Assembly (NCBI RefSeq): GCF_964204865.1
Contig: NC_135257.1
Span: 1,736,001-1,800,000 of the forward strand
Direction: 5' to 3'
Length of the DNA: 64,000 bases
DNA from: Styela clava
Taxonomy: Eukaryota > Chordata > Ascidiacea > Stolidobranchia > Styelidae
A program made the translations under genes and the position numbers. The notes beneath the pieces are model-generated. The model worked only from the letters and a program-made list of their open reading frames with translations. It did not search any database and was not told where the DNA came from. Each line of letters starts with the position of its first letter. The stretch's first letter is position 1. Below, piece after piece: positions 11,931 to 24,803 of the stretch.

Positions 11931-14745
11931 ACTACCTCAAACTTTTGGTGTTGCGGAGCCCTTGAAAGGTTGAATATTATTCGCGGAGCCCCAAAATAAA
12001 TGTTAAAATTTTACTTGCTTTTTGTTCTCGTGGGGAAGTATGAGTTTAATGTGAAAAACATGTTACCATATTATAGTCATCGGCGATGAAAGGCTAAAAA
12101 TAATAATTAATAAAGAGGTAAATCCGCAACTCAAATTTCTTAATCGAAAAACGCCTTCTAAAATATTAAAACTGAAACTTAAAATGGAAGATCACACGAT
12201 CGTTTTCAGCAGACTCACCTCAGATTGAAAACGCTTTTATAGACATTGTAAATCATAAAATTTGGTGTTATGTTAGGTTTTCGTCGTAGTAACTGCGAAA
12301 TCGAAACACAGTCAATTGTGAGCGCGATCCGCGATGTACCTTTTTTCATTCTGAAACTACCGGCAGAGCCGAATGCAATAAAATAAATTTCAATTGTTCG
12401 TATTTTGCCCAAATATTGTGATTTTTTAAACGGCGATATCTTGCTTAAAAATAATCTCAAGTACAAAAGAACAAATCAAGTTTGACAAATCCCAAGATCG
12501 CAAAAATACGACTCCAATTTATTTATAGTTGGCAGTTTATCACATATTTTATGTTATTTTAGAATAGTATTTTCATTTTAGTAATCCTAATAGTAATCTC
12601 GAACCAAACGTGAGTAACGATGAGACACGTTAAATGCTCGCATCGGTCATGGATTGAATATTTTACGCAACAGAAATCTCGTTATCCGTTTTTTTAATCG
12701 CGAAGAATGTTGCGCGGAAATTTCCGATTCCAATTTTGAACCACCTGCCTCTTAAGAATCCTGGCTGCGCTCCTGCTTATAAATAATGTCATTTTTTAAT
12801 TCCGCCTCTTTCCATATTTCGAGGCTATATTGTTGTCAGATTTTATCAATGCTGTTATTGCTTCTTTGAACAGTTACAAAATTTTGAGTCAGTATTTTGA
12901 AGAAGCACAAATGATTAATAGAAATATCAGCTGTAGCGAATTTTTCGAAGGAGGGGTGAAAATGATGAACATTAGGAATCAAATTAAAGCTTTACAGGTA
13001 AAATGGGTGTTAAAATTGCTTGAAGGTTGTAATAATCCATGGTCTCAGAGAGCAAAGTATTTTGTAAATAACTATTTTGATGTATTATCGAAAGGTAACT
13101 TAGAATGCTTGTATTTGAACTTTAAATTGGAAACCAATATACATATACCGAAATTTTATACTAGTATAATCAACTCATACAAACAAATTGGCTTAAAATG
13201 GAATCAACCACAAAATATAGCAGAAATATCACAGGAAATAATTTGGCACAATCCTCTAATATTAGATAGAAATAATATTGAAATAACTGCTAAATCAAAT
13301 TGGGTTCAGGCAAAAATAATTACTGTTAGTGATATCTTTGGCAAAACAATATATGATATTTCCAAAAGAGTGTACCCCCAGCTAGAAAACTCTGCAATAA
13401 GTACTTTAAGAAAAAACTGCTTGATAAATAAGTGCAAAAATGAATTACGGCAAATATGGGAAGCACTTCCAATAGAATGGAGAGAGATTTTATCAAGGAA
13501 TAGGGAATTTGGTCAAACAAGAATATTAATTGATAGGTACAATGGGTCGAAAGACTTGACCACTAATCAAATTTATAGGATTTTACAAAGTAAGAAAAAT
13601 GATACATTTTTGAAAAACCATAAGGAATACATCTTTAATAAATTTCACCTAACTAAGGCAATTAATTGGAATAAAATATGGAAAATAAATATTGGAAACA
13701 AGTATAAAGAGTTATGTTGGAAGTTAATTCATAATGGGTTGCCCACTGGAGACAAAATAAAACACTGGTTCATTGATGAACCAGGAATGTGTGTCTTATG
13801 CGAAAATTATGTTGAAGAAACTGTGTGTCATTTATTTTTAGAATGTGACTGGTCTATTGATTTTTGGCAATGGTGTTGCATAGATATTAATCAAAATACT
13901 ATTATAGCAAACGATTCGGAATGCAAATCAAAATTAATCGCAATATTATGCGGAAAATCAACAATTTGGGAATATCGAAATTCAGTAAAATATGATGAAA
14001 TAGATAAAATGAAAAGTAGTATGCGTTCAATTTTCAAGTGTAAACTGGTAGGGATTTTAAATTTACTAAAAGAAAGCGAAAGAAATGAATTATTGTTATA
14101 TGAGCACATGGATGATCTTTTACATAGGTCAATCATGATGTAAGTTTATATGCAACACCATACTCTGAAAATTATTGAAAGTATGTTATCTGTACATCAT
14201 TTTCATAAGAGGAAGATGTATCGACTATGAAACATAGATGGCGAATGGGAAAAACCCAATATGAAAGCGTGGATTTTTCCATATTCTCTGTCTAATTTTT
14301 GTATTCTTGTATTTTTCATGCTAACTAAAAAATTAAAATAAAAACTGATTACCTGTAAATTAAAATTATATTCAACCAACTGATGAGTGGATTACATGTA
14401 GATTAACTCAACTTTTTTGGACATATATTGGATTATATTAAATTAATGACATCATGGTAATGGTATGAATTTTGTCTTTATTTTGATTTTTACTATTCAT
14501 ATGTATGGGGGAAATGGGATTAAATTAAAAAATGATAAACAAAAACATGGAAACAAAAAAATATCTATTTATATATTTATAATAAAATGATTTGATACCA
14601 AAATATTAATACGAAAATTCCGTTTGGCATTGGAATTTATTTGGCACGAAAAAAAAAAAAAAAAGTATTTTGAAGAGTTCGCGGAGCCCCTGGGTTTCTC
14701 TCGCGGAGCCCCGGGGCTCCGTACGGAGCACTTTGAGAACCTATG
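11931..14745. mobile_element. hAT-type MITE split by a LINE
   Basis: The left piece (CCTCAAACTTTTGGTGTTGC GGAGCCC, near 11935-11990) and the right piece (GCGGAGCCCC blocks ending CTTTGAGAACC, 14670-14740) are mirrored halves of one element with repeated CGGAGCCCC sub-termini. Between them lies the LINE fragment and its A-tract. Possible target-duplication remnants are TAGACTAC on the left and TGGACTAC on the right, but the outer boundaries are uncertain. Confidence 0.6.
12830..14143 (+). pseudogene. LINE reverse transcriptase C-terminus (5'-truncated)
   Basis: A 437-codon open frame holds only the region downstream of the reverse-transcriptase catalytic core. Near residues 42-60 the segment GGVKMMNIRNQIKALQVKW matches the post-thumb motif of L1/Tx1-type LINEs. 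Near residues 320-343 the zinc-knuckle-like CVLCENYVEETVCHLFLEC (C-x2-C-x8-H-x4-C) is the usual LINE C-terminal motif. There is no YADD catalytic motif and no endonuclease, so this is a 5'-truncated, dead copy; the first ATG is arbitrary. A 16-base A run at 14649-14664 could be its tail. That the frame is unbroken suggests a fairly recent insertion. Confidence 0.85.
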
Positions 14746-15042
14746 GACTACGGTACCGTACCTGTATTCTAGTTCTGTCTCAAGGCGGCAGGCATACCTA
14801 CCGGTATTAGTAAATTTGGATAATTTATTCAGTTTGGTACCGTATTTGCTGGCAGTATAAAATTATAACGGCCCGCAGTGCAGTAGTAACATAAAAAGCT
14901 CAGTGAACTAGCGCTCAGCCAGCTGTTTGTTGCCATAGTACCGTACCGTACTAGATCAGTGCGGTACGGTACCTATACCGGTATTCTAGGATTATCTTCA
15001 GATAGAACATTTTCATTCCAGCATGTTCTTAGTACTGTAGAC

Positions 15043-15507
15043 CAGGGTTTCCTAAATTTTTTGGGCCGCTGAGGCTGACCCCTGTTTTTGAATCCTATTT
15101 TTGACGGACCCCCATTTGCTCATATCACTGTATTACTGTATTAATCTCAGGGCCTAACCAACAAGGAGGGAAAACGTTTTATTCACTGATTTACATCATA
15201 AACCACATTACCGGTACTGCATTAATGTAAAGGATGAGGCTGCTTTTCGCACCACAATTTATCGATTCTCGGCGCAATTTGTGACAAGCAAACTGGTAGG
15301 TCCGACTCTACGGCAAGTGTTGACCTGTGTTTTGTCATCATATTGGTAAGAGCTGAAAATGCTGCCTCACACATGCACACATGTACAGATGTAAGTCGCT
15401 ACAAAAGGCAATAAAATTTTAATTGCCTTTTCTGACAGCAATGGATATTCGTCTGCAATGCTCAATGGAAATTTGCAATGGACCTTAGTTTGGCTTGGGT
15501 AACCCTG
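15043..15507. mobile_element. hAT-type MITE, 465 bp
   Basis: Starts CAGGGTTTCCTAAATTTTTT and ends TTGGGTAACCCTG, with the exact 8-bp duplication CTGTAGAC at 15035-15042 and 15508-15515. Interior has no significant ORF. Confidence 0.88.
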
Positions 15508-15515
15508 CTGTAGAC

Positions 15516-16518
15516 TAATGTTCTTATGAACTAGTATTTGCTGCTTATTTTTTCAAATTAGGATAGTAAGGAATTGTTCACTTTATTTCAAATTGATTTT
15601 AATATGTTTTTCACCGAAATGTTACATGTAAAGGTGAGAGGTCATATTTTCACTTCCTTGTTGATATAAAAGTGTCGAATTGTTTGTGTTTCACAATTGG
15701 GAATTGATTCAAGGTTGCCACTCCACAGTACGGCACACTATACAAATCGGGTGACATTGTCCCGATTCAGAGAAACCCATTTCACAGATGATCAGACACC
15801 CTCCCTTTGGGAGACGTCTGGACATTGTTGTCCCTCAATATCGGTAAAAATACAGTATAATGAAGTTGCGCAGAATACTACAAAAAAGCGCAATCTAGTA
15901 ACGTCATCATTGAATTCCTTGGGAAAAAATAATCCGATTTACCGATGGAAAAATTTTTTTAACGTAGCATTCGAGAGTTTTTAGCAAAAAACGGCAATTT
16001 TGGTCATGTGACGGCCGCGATTAATTTGGATTATTTTTGAAACAAGCATGGCACGATATGAAGCATCTGTCATGGCCCCTGATGCCCCTCGTTTGTGAGA
16101 CACATGGAGACGGAGTGTTTGTTTTATTGAGCCAAATGGAGGAAAATTCTTGGAATTTGGATAGTGTGCTGTAGTTCTCCACATGTTTCGAATTCTAATG
16201 GCACACCATTCCTTGTATTTGCCAAATTGGTGAATGTGGCACTTGGTTGTTTATATTCAGATATTACAATTGTGTATTTGATATTTCAAATTTAATATTT
16301 TCAGGGGCTAACCCTGGACAACTTGAGTTTTACCTTGATATGATCTTCAGATCTTGTTGTACATTTGAACCTGTCTCAAATGCAATTTTTTTATTCTGAT
16401 TTAGTATTTATCAAGACAAATAAATAAACCTACATTCATATTTTACTGCTTCAGGCCTCATATTAATCCTAATATCATTGTTGACAAATTTTTATGGTGT
16501 GGTTGCAGAGTGAATATA
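15516..16518. other. PDCD5 upstream region
   Basis: No coding sequence recognised. A splice-acceptor-like tract (GTGTGGTTGCAG) ends 10 bases before the PDCD5 start codon, which suggests either a 5' untranslated intron or a trans-splice acceptor. Confidence 0.45.
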
Positions 16519-16890
16519 ATGGAAGACGCAGACTTGGCAGCAATTCGTAATAAGCGAATGCAGGAACTACAAATGAAGGCTGGTGATCCCAATCAAGCCA
16601 AACAGCAAGCAGAAGCAAAACAAAAGTATGATGAGCAACTTAACGGTATGCTTACACAAATTTTGACGCAAGATGCAAGAGCTCGTCTTAACAGTATTGC
16701 ACTTGTAAAGCCTGAAAAAGCAAAGCAGTTGGAAGGAATGTTAATTAATATGGCCCGGTCTGGACAATTGGGTGAAAAAATGACGGAGCAGCAGTTAGTT
16801 AAAGTTCTTGAACAAATTAATGATAAAAAACAGCGAACAAAAGTTAAATTCGAAAGAAGAAGAGTAATGGATTCCGATGATTCAGACTGA
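16519..16890 (+). CDS. PDCD5: Programmed cell death protein 5 (DNA-binding TFAR19 family)
   Basis: A single uninterrupted frame of 123 residues, the usual length for PDCD5. It begins MEDADLAAIRNKRMQELQ, has the family core NGMLTQILTQDARARLNSIA and the segment VKPEKAKQLEGMLINMARSG, and ends with an acidic DSDDSD tail. The family is a small helical protein implicated in apoptosis and in the TRiC chaperonin and p53/KAT5 pathways. I start at 16519 rather than at the in-frame ATG at 16510, because family members begin directly with the acidic M-x-D/E-x-x-L helix and the acceptor AG lies just upstream. A polyadenylation signal AATAAA is at 16919-16924. Confidence 0.95.
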   Translation: MEDADLAAIRNKRMQELQMKAGDPNQAKQQAEAKQKYDEQLNGMLTQILTQDARARLNSIALVKPEKAKQLEGMLINMARSGQLGEKMTEQQLVKVLEQINDKKQRTKVKFERRRVMDSDDSD

Positions 16891-16918
16891 ATTTTTTTCA
16901 TAAGCTTGGTCATGTATA

Positions 16919-16924
16919 AATAAA
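16919..16924 (+). terminator. PDCD5 polyadenylation signal
   Basis: Canonical AATAAA 28 bases past the PDCD5 stop codon. Confidence 0.7.
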
Positions 16925-17641
16925 TCTTCAGCCCCACTTAATATCACTATTTGTTGTGGAATTGCTTTAAGAGTTTGACATAAGTACAGAGTTTCTGGCA
17001 TGACTATTCACTACATAGCACTACACAGGACGAAATTTTTTTTTAACTCATTAGAATAGTTGCCTTTAGAATATTTTGTATAAAAATTATGATTTTGTAT
17101 TATTGTTGATTTGATTTATTGGTTCTGATGCCTTTTGTCACAGATAATGCTTTGAGAAATGTATGACCAGAATGATCTTATTCAAGTATATTGCAAAATC
17201 TGACAGTTCAATGTTTGGTTGAATTATAATCAAACCAAGGTATGCGAGATTCCAGTGATAGCTGTCATAGAAAATACACACCATTCTGTTTACAAATATG
17301 CTATAGTAACTCTTATTTTGTTTATTATTCCCTTTAAATTTTCCCGATAGAATGCAAAACTAGTTATTAATCTAGGGCTCTACTAAAATGGGAATTTATG
17401 AAACAATGTATATTTGAAACAAGAGGCATCAGAATGTTAATTTGTATTTACAATTATTATTTTGGAAAACATTCGAATAAGCTATTTATACAATAACAAG
17501 ATGGAGACAATGCTTTTTGAGGAGATATTTTAGTGCTAAATAATATCAGCTGTGTGTTAATTTTTTCATCAAAACTTATTATCCATTTTTATTAGCCTTG
17601 ATATATTTTTTCACTAAATTAATCTTATTAAGGTAATATCA

Positions 17642-20225
17642 ATGAAAATCTTAGTATGGCTTGGAATTTGTATCAGCTTTGGAAAAGGAGTGGTAGATAA
17701 TGAGGTTAGATGCTTATTATCGACTGTGCTAGTGATGACTTTTATTGAGCTGTAATCTTCAGCTATTAGTTTTCTTGTGTTCAAACATATTTATATTTGT
17801 ATAGGCCCGGTTAAGCAAGTATGAAATTATTTATCAAATTCAAATCATCTTCGGTTATCTGATGAAATGCTTCTGTTTAGTTTTTTAAAACATTACAAAT
17901 TGTGTTTACCAATTCCCATGAATATTTCTCTTTAGGATGTCTGTTCCCTGCAATCATGCTCAGATCCATACCCTCCTAATGGATCATTTGTTGACAATTG
18001 CAATTCACATCCTATGCTGAGACTTCAGGGACATTGCTGTGAGAACTTCTCATCTGGACATGTTGTCGGGTGAGCTGCCTTAACTTAATATTGAACATAG
18101 GTTTATGTAAACCTGTTTTGGTGATCTCATAATAATCAGCAAACTTGTTTTCCAGAGTTATAACTTCAGCATGGATTTCTGAAATGACCCGTTGTTAATA
18201 GGCTCGATACAGAAGAGAACGCCTGTTCTTAAAATTTTGAATTCCATCTCTGCTTATATTCAATTTGATATGTTGTATTCAATATGTGTATTTTGCTTCT
18301 TTGTTTTTGTCATCAGAAGATCGTCATTATCTGCAGTGCCGTATCAGTTTTATTTATATTAATCATTTTTGTTAGTAGACTGTATATTCAGCCAGTGTGC
18401 CACAACCTATGAAATAGATATTTTCATCCTTTAAATGTTCTTTATTTTAGTATTGATCTGTCTTTCTGCAAGCTTCGTAACATCAAAACATTGTTTCATC
18501 AATATACTGAAGTTACAAAAATGTGAGAGTCACTTTTGTTAATTTAATTCGGAATTTTAGATTGTCCACTTGTTTGAGATTTGGGTGGTATTTGACTAAC
18601 TTTGATGTGAATATCAGGTAACTATGGGGTTCAAATATCTTGTATCAATCCAGCACTTTAACAATTTTTTTTTCATGTAATGTTGTGTTACTTCCTCAGA
18701 CCAGCAGTTCACAACAATGATAGGAAAACTGTAAACTGCTTGTATTAGGATTGTTGCAAAATAATGTTTATGAAAGTGTGATGCAAGGTGTTTGACCCTC
18801 TCAATATTATAGTCATTGTGTTGTGATTAATTTTTGTGAACAATATGCATACATTATTTTATAGTAATCTTACAAACAACCCAGATTTGAAGTTTCAAAA
18901 TACAAGTTTTCTCGGGCTGAAGAAACTTTGTCAAATGTGAGTAACAGTATGCTTTGCATTCGTGTCGCGACTATGGTGGACCAAAATGGCATAGTGCAGT
19001 GGTCCCAACGTTTTCAGTGCTCAGTCAATTAAAACAGTCAACATGGTATGGACAACAGTTTTCTCGATAGACTACAATGACATGCAGTTTCCTTGTGCTA
19101 TTTTGTTATCGTATTATGCATGCAAGGCTCACAATTCAACTCTTTTCACCCAGGGTGCAATAAATTAGTTAATAACGAACTGGAAAGAGATTCTGTAGTA
19201 GTACCCTTTTGCCTAATAGTACCTGAGCCTTGTTTACAGTGAAAAATCAAGTGGTTTAGTCAAGTTTGTACAGTAGGAAGGTGCCGGTGGTAAGATACCA
19301 TCTTTCTGTACTGTCACATACAATTGAAAGTGTTTTCTTATTTTAAACCAAATTTTTAACTTACCTGGAATAATTGCATTCAGTGGAGCAAATGAATATG
19401 CATTGTTTGGTAATTTCAGATCAGTAGATAAAAATGTTGAATGCAATAGTCAATGGAATTGGTTCAACAGTTCATGGCAAGCTTGGAACAATACTGAAGA
19501 TGATAAGCATGACAGAAAATGCATCAATCAAACTAATACCTGCAACTTATTAAAGCAGTATCATAATTGTATGTTTTAATTCTTGTTATTAATATGTACT
19601 GAAGGAAAACTTATAAGCATTGGATTTTACAGTGATCACTGTGAAATCAAAATTACTCGAATTTGTGTGACCATAGCAAATGAAATTCAGTCACTTTAAA
19701 AAGGGGCCGATTCTTGAAATTGAAATGCAGTAGCCTTAACTTTAATCTTGAGCCTTAAGTAAACAAAACTCCCAAAAAGAACTTGTTTGGATCTTGACGT
19801 TGACAACATGATAACCTGAATTTGTATTCTTGAAAGCATTCGTTTAACGAAATCCACTGGCCTTTTGTTCGCTTATTTTCACTAATCTGCCACCTGGACT
19901 CACTGCTCTGGTCCGTTTAAGTTGATGGGACCTAATTGGCAATGGTGATATTGGTAACGTTGTCTTCATCTTGCTGCCTAAGTTAGTAAGTAAAATACTT
20001 TATTTTCAGATTTTTTTCATTCCAGATACATGTCCAGACAATTCAAATTGTATTAACAATGGACCAGGACAATTTTTATGTGATTGCAAGCATGGTTGGG
20101 GAGGTTACAAGTGTTTAAGAAAAACTGATTCAGACTTGAAGCTTCCTATTTTAGCTGGAACAGCTGCTGCAACTGTACTTTTATCCTCCATTTTGTGGTA
20201 CACACAAAGAAGGCATGTGATATAG
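17642..20225 (+). CDS. ATRAID: All-trans retinoic acid-induced differentiation factor (6 exons)
   Basis: Exons 17642-17704, 17936-18069, 18451-18522, 18865-18936, 19420-19568 and 20026-20225 join in phase to 229 residues. The N-terminal MKILVWLGICISFGKG is a signal peptide. Two short leucine-rich-like exons of equal length (72 nt each, same phases) give IDLSFCKLRNIKTLF and INLTNNPDLKFQNTSFLGL. The last exon holds an EGF-like module (C166, C172, C182, C184, C193; motif CDCKHGWGGYKC), a transmembrane helix around residues 203-222 and a short basic tail ending QRRHVI. This matches the vertebrate layout and length. Known family roles are in retinoic acid response, bone differentiation and lysosomal traffic. 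For the last exon I chose the acceptor at 20024-20025; a nearer AG at 20009 would break the frame. Confidence 0.92.
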
Positions 20226-20505
20226 TCAACTTGAGACGGTCTGAATTTTTATCCCGCAAACAACTCAAGGCTGCAAAATGAGCAGAAATATGCTAACACC
20301 GTGTATCTCATGGGCAACAAGTTAATTCTGAACTGTATAATTTGTATGTCAACTTTATAGAGTGTCATACTCAAATTAATAACTGTGCAATATATTTATG
20401 GTTTGATTTTTATCATTATTGTGAGCTTCGATTTTTATCGTTATTGTGAGCTTTTTATAAAAATAAACAAATGTGGTTTTATTGTATCCCTCGAGTATTC
20501 CGAGA
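20226..20505. other. ATRAID 3' flank
   Basis: Presumed 3' untranslated sequence; AATAAA occurs near 20462. Nothing else recognised. Confidence 0.4.
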
Positions 20506-20513
20506 ATCTAGAA

Positions 20514-21435
20514 CAGGGTGGTGCAAGCCCAGGCCCGTGGGCCACATGTGGTCCTCCACTTTATTATCTGTGTCCCGCGTCGCATCGGAGGAGCAGTCGA
20601 AAAATTCTCAATTTGTGTTGTTTCGTCATAAAATGAACTAGAAAAATCTTTTGACATATTGTCACTAGTGTTAAGGCTAGCTGAGGCAACAAGCGAAGTT
20701 GAATGTCCTGATTGTCAGTCTGAATTGTTATCTGGCTTTCTACCGTTTTGGTCGGGTATGTATGATGACATCATAGAAAACTAAAAATCGAATGTGGGTT
20801 CTATTATTCTAGTTTGGCTATGCCTGATAACTAGATATCAATGTTATGGCCTAACAATATGATTCATGCCTGGTGTTTTTTGCAACCAGCCTAAACAGTA
20901 TTACAAAAAATGCTGTCTATATGTCAGAAAATGTAGTAATTACCCTTCTTGATATCACATTTGGTAATCAATCAATCTGCAGTTATTTTATAAACATGAG
21001 GTGTTAGAAAACAGAAATTTTTAATTTGATGTGGGAGGAAAATGTCACAATGTTTTCTTGATGTGTCGGTGACAAAAGAATTGAAGTTTAAACGGCATTT
21101 TAGAATCTTGTGAGGAATGATCATTTTCCAAAGTTGAGATTTTGCTTTGAAAATTTTATCCATGTTCGAAAGCACCTACATTTGCGAAAGCACTGTTTTC
21201 GTCATAAAAAGTTTAAAATATTACAGTTACACTATATGTATTGTAGATATATATAGAAAGACTTTTGCTTGCAGGTTTTAGGTAGTTTTTGCATGGGTTA
21301 GCTTGATAAATACTGATCAATTTATTTGCAAGTGTTTGTTTTGCACTGTTTATCTATTCTTGGCACTATTGTGGACCGCGAACATTGCAAAAATAATTTT
21401 GTGGCCCCCGCAGCCTACAACTTTGGACCACCCCG
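20514..21435 (+). mobile_element. hAT MITE family 1, copy A (922 bp)
   Basis: Begins CAGGGTGGTGCAAGCCCAGG and ends ACTTTGGACCACCCCG. The exact 8-bp duplication ATCTAGAA flanks it at 20506-20513 and 21436-21443. Blocks are shared with the copies at 10607-11408 and 45933-46650. No transposase ORF. Confidence 0.92.
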
Positions 21436-21443
21436 ATCTAGAA

Positions 21444-24381
21444 TATATATAGTACCAATAGTGTGCAACTGTTCAACGGTATCATGTTAGTCTCCTTCGG
21501 AAGCTCTAAAAACTATACTGATGCAGTAGCGGCGGTCGGCAACCCCAGCGCACGAACTAAAACACGTTTTTAAGTTTTAAAATAATAGGAACAATTACCG
21601 TAAATTCGATGAAAAACAACGTGGTTATATTTGAAGTGTTTCATTTTATTGTTTCGCCATTATAATTATTTTTACGCCATTATTGTTCACTCCCATGCCG
21701 ATATTTGCGTTTTATTCAGTTTTCAACCGTGTTATGTCGGCAGCCAGGAGGTTAAATCAAATGTGAGGCAATCAAGAATCAAGAGTCCTAGAGAACAAAT
21801 TTTGGGGTTGTCTGTCGTAATGACAGAGATGTATGTAGACTCATCTGTAAAAATGTCGTTTCCTTACCTGAAGTATTAAATTCATTTTGTAAACCGAACA
21901 CAAATAATTATTCGAACATGATTTTGAGATAAATGAATCTCTTAAAAAGGCAGTTTCTCGCTACGAAGTGCAAAGTAGAGCGCCATTGGCAGTCTAAATC
22001 AAAATACAAAAGCCGAGCGCGAGAAGTCTTTTATTGATAGTGATTCATTGAAGAAGTATTTATCAATTGTTCCGAAAATTTCTTTGAGGATTTGTTAAAT
22101 AAAAATTCTCTCAAGGTTTAAAAATTCGCCTTCGTCCGCGCGAACGGCGGAACGACGCGATGAAGATCATTTAACAGATAACAGATAAAACAAGAGTCGT
22201 CACAAAGACATGGCGACTGGCGTAAAAATGCGACAGGCTGTTGCGTCGCAGTCTGTCGATATGTCTGTGTTGCTCTTAGCGTGGTTTTTAATAATATATA
22301 TTCAATGTTTAGCGATCATCGCGCAGTACTGTTCTGACGATGATGTGTTGGGAGAGTTGTGTTGTCCATAGGCGTAGCCAAAGGGGAGTGGTGGGGGCCA
22401 TGCCCCCATTTTTTTATTATATTTTGAATTTTGCGTCATTTGCAGTATAAGTGAGTAAGGCATAAATGCATGCGCCTTCTCCAACATCATTTTGCTCTAT
22501 TCTTGGACAATTTACTGGAAACCGGACGTTTCTTGGCTTGCTATCAACACGCTAATCCTTTCACTAAATGAACCAAACGAGATGCAGTAGATGAAAATAC
22601 GCGCTTCTATGCTATGCCTTGGAAAACTTCGACAGGAAACTTCATTGTTGCCTGTTCTGCAACTATTCACCGACAATTTCGTTCTTTTCTTGAGATCGAG
22701 AGTGCACATTTGAAATATCTTTTGTACTGCACTTTCATGTGGCGGCATTGCGGCAAAGTTCTTGTAAAGTTTCTTAAATGTCTGGGTGAATAAAGATTTT
22801 TCTGTCGAATCAAGGAATACACTAGCCAGAATTGAAGAACTAATAATGGCTCGGGGAATTATTGTTCCTTACGGATATCACCACGCACTTGAACGAGTTA
22901 AATATTCGTTTGCAAGGTGCTAGTCAAACAATGTTGAATCTTTCTCGATGTCTATATTCGGGATGTTCCGTTTATTGTCATTTCAAAAATCTTCGTGTGA
23001 TCACGAATCTCTTCTGTTATTGCTACTGGCTATATGAGTAAATTGAAGAAACGAATTTGCAGTAGATTTTAAGATTTCCGACGTTTTGATGAAGTTTTTT
23101 CGTTCCTAAACATACCAGATGGTCACGACGATTTAGATCTGCTATTTGATTGAATGAATGTTCGAGACTTTCGTGTGCAGCTGATTGATTTGCGGTGTAT
23201 GGTATTGTTGAACCAGCATATTTATATCCTGGATTGCTCCGGACTATCAAAACTGTGAATCGTTCAAAGTTGATATTAAAGTGTTATATATATTAGAGTT
23301 TATATATATTTACCACAGATTTAATTGAAAATAGTAGCGGGAATTTCAGAGAAAATACTTTAACCGTTAATCGGGTAAAATTAACCGGAACCGCAGCGTG
23401 ACGTTTGACGTAAAAATTTAGAATTGCTATATCACGATGGTACCAAAGCATTTTCGCAGTTCTGGCCCACTAGAAACTGGATCGGTGAAAAGTTAATAGA
23501 TCCAGATTTCAATATGTGGCGGGAATGGCGCAAAAATATATGGCATCTTTTGTAGTAAGCTCAATTCACTAATGCAAAGATATAAAATTTGATAAAAAAC
23601 ACACCCGTCGCTTTTCTAGAATAAAAATAGTAATTATCCAGTTGGGGTTAGGAATAATTTGAGGAATTTGAATTCGCAGCGTAATCTGTTTCCCTACCCT
23701 AACTGGATGATTAATCATTTCTCTTTATTTAGAGCGGTGACGGGGTGTTTTTGGGGCGGGGGCACGGCGATAAATATTGTAAATTAAAAGCGTTCGTCAC
23801 TACTTTCCTGAAATGTTAATATGCTAATATCCCTGCGGCAGAATGCACATTGAATAGACGCGTCTTGCAATAAAATCGTGAACATTGTATTGTGACTGAA
23901 AACTGATTCTGAACTTATCATTGTCAAATTTTTATAATCAGCAATACGTTAAATTTTCTTGGTGCTTACCAATTAAATTAGTGATATCCTTCACAATTGA
24001 ACGCCACGGAAGATAAATTAGTTATAAACTTATCATTTTTAAAGAAATTGTACATTAGGTGTTCATTTCCTGAGATGTCAGTTAACTGTCAAAAAAATCT
24101 TAACAGTTAACCATCTAAAATCGATTAACAGCCCTAGAATAGATTGATCATGGCGTCATAATGCATTTGTAAACTAACATGGCGCGGGAATCAACGTTTG
24201 ATTCTAAATTGTTTCAAGCTATTATCATCCAAATTATCTCAATTAATTTGACCTTCTTTGTATACGTACAGAGTTACAAAGCAATTTGCGATGTAGTTGA
24301 TTCAAATAATTCAATGAACCGCCCAGTGGCGACGTTGCTCAACTTGTCATTTATGCATCTGATTTCTCATTATAATAAGGT
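21444..24381. other. Gene-poor stretch with transposon fragments
   Basis: Contains unpaired transposon-like ends: CAGTAGCGGCGGTCGGCAAC near 21524, CATAGGCGTAGCCAAAGG near 22372, and an AACCGTTAATCGG / ACAGTTAACCATC pair near 23365 and 24095 that ends GATTAACAGCCCTAG. No ORF here has recognisable similarity; I see no gene. Confidence 0.4.
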
Positions 24382-24803
24382 AAATCAAACAGTGGCGGCG
24401 CGTGGTCATTTTGACAACCGGGACAAGCTACTGCGGGACCAAGTCACCCCCATCTACGGGGACAGGATGAGCGCTGTAAGTTCTCCCATCATTTTATGAG
24501 TATAAAAACCATTCCATCGGTAACAACCAATCGGCAAAAGCGACAATTTTTAACGATAAGAAAGTGTCTTTAAAACCGGTCCAAGTCAAGGGATTAATAA
24601 ATATAGACATAGTTTATTTTGAAACCTCTTTCAAAAGGAAAGGCAATATTTACCCAGATAAATACAATGACATATTAACAGAAACTTCGGGAAAGCAGAC
24701 AAAACCTAAAATAAGGTTTAAAACGTTACTATGAAGAAAGGAAAGTTAATGCAAAGATAAGGACATGCGTCGCTCACTCATAGATATATATGCTGCTAGA
24801 CTT

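Noticed and set aside
12886..12900. AGTATTTTGAAGA matching the sequence just after the LINE A-tract, a possible target duplication
   Set aside because: The left copy lies inside the LINE's open frame, not at its 5' end, so the match is probably coincidental.
16510..16518. Earlier in-frame ATG for PDCD5
   Set aside because: It would add M-N-I before the conserved start and lies right after the acceptor AG; the family begins at the next Met.
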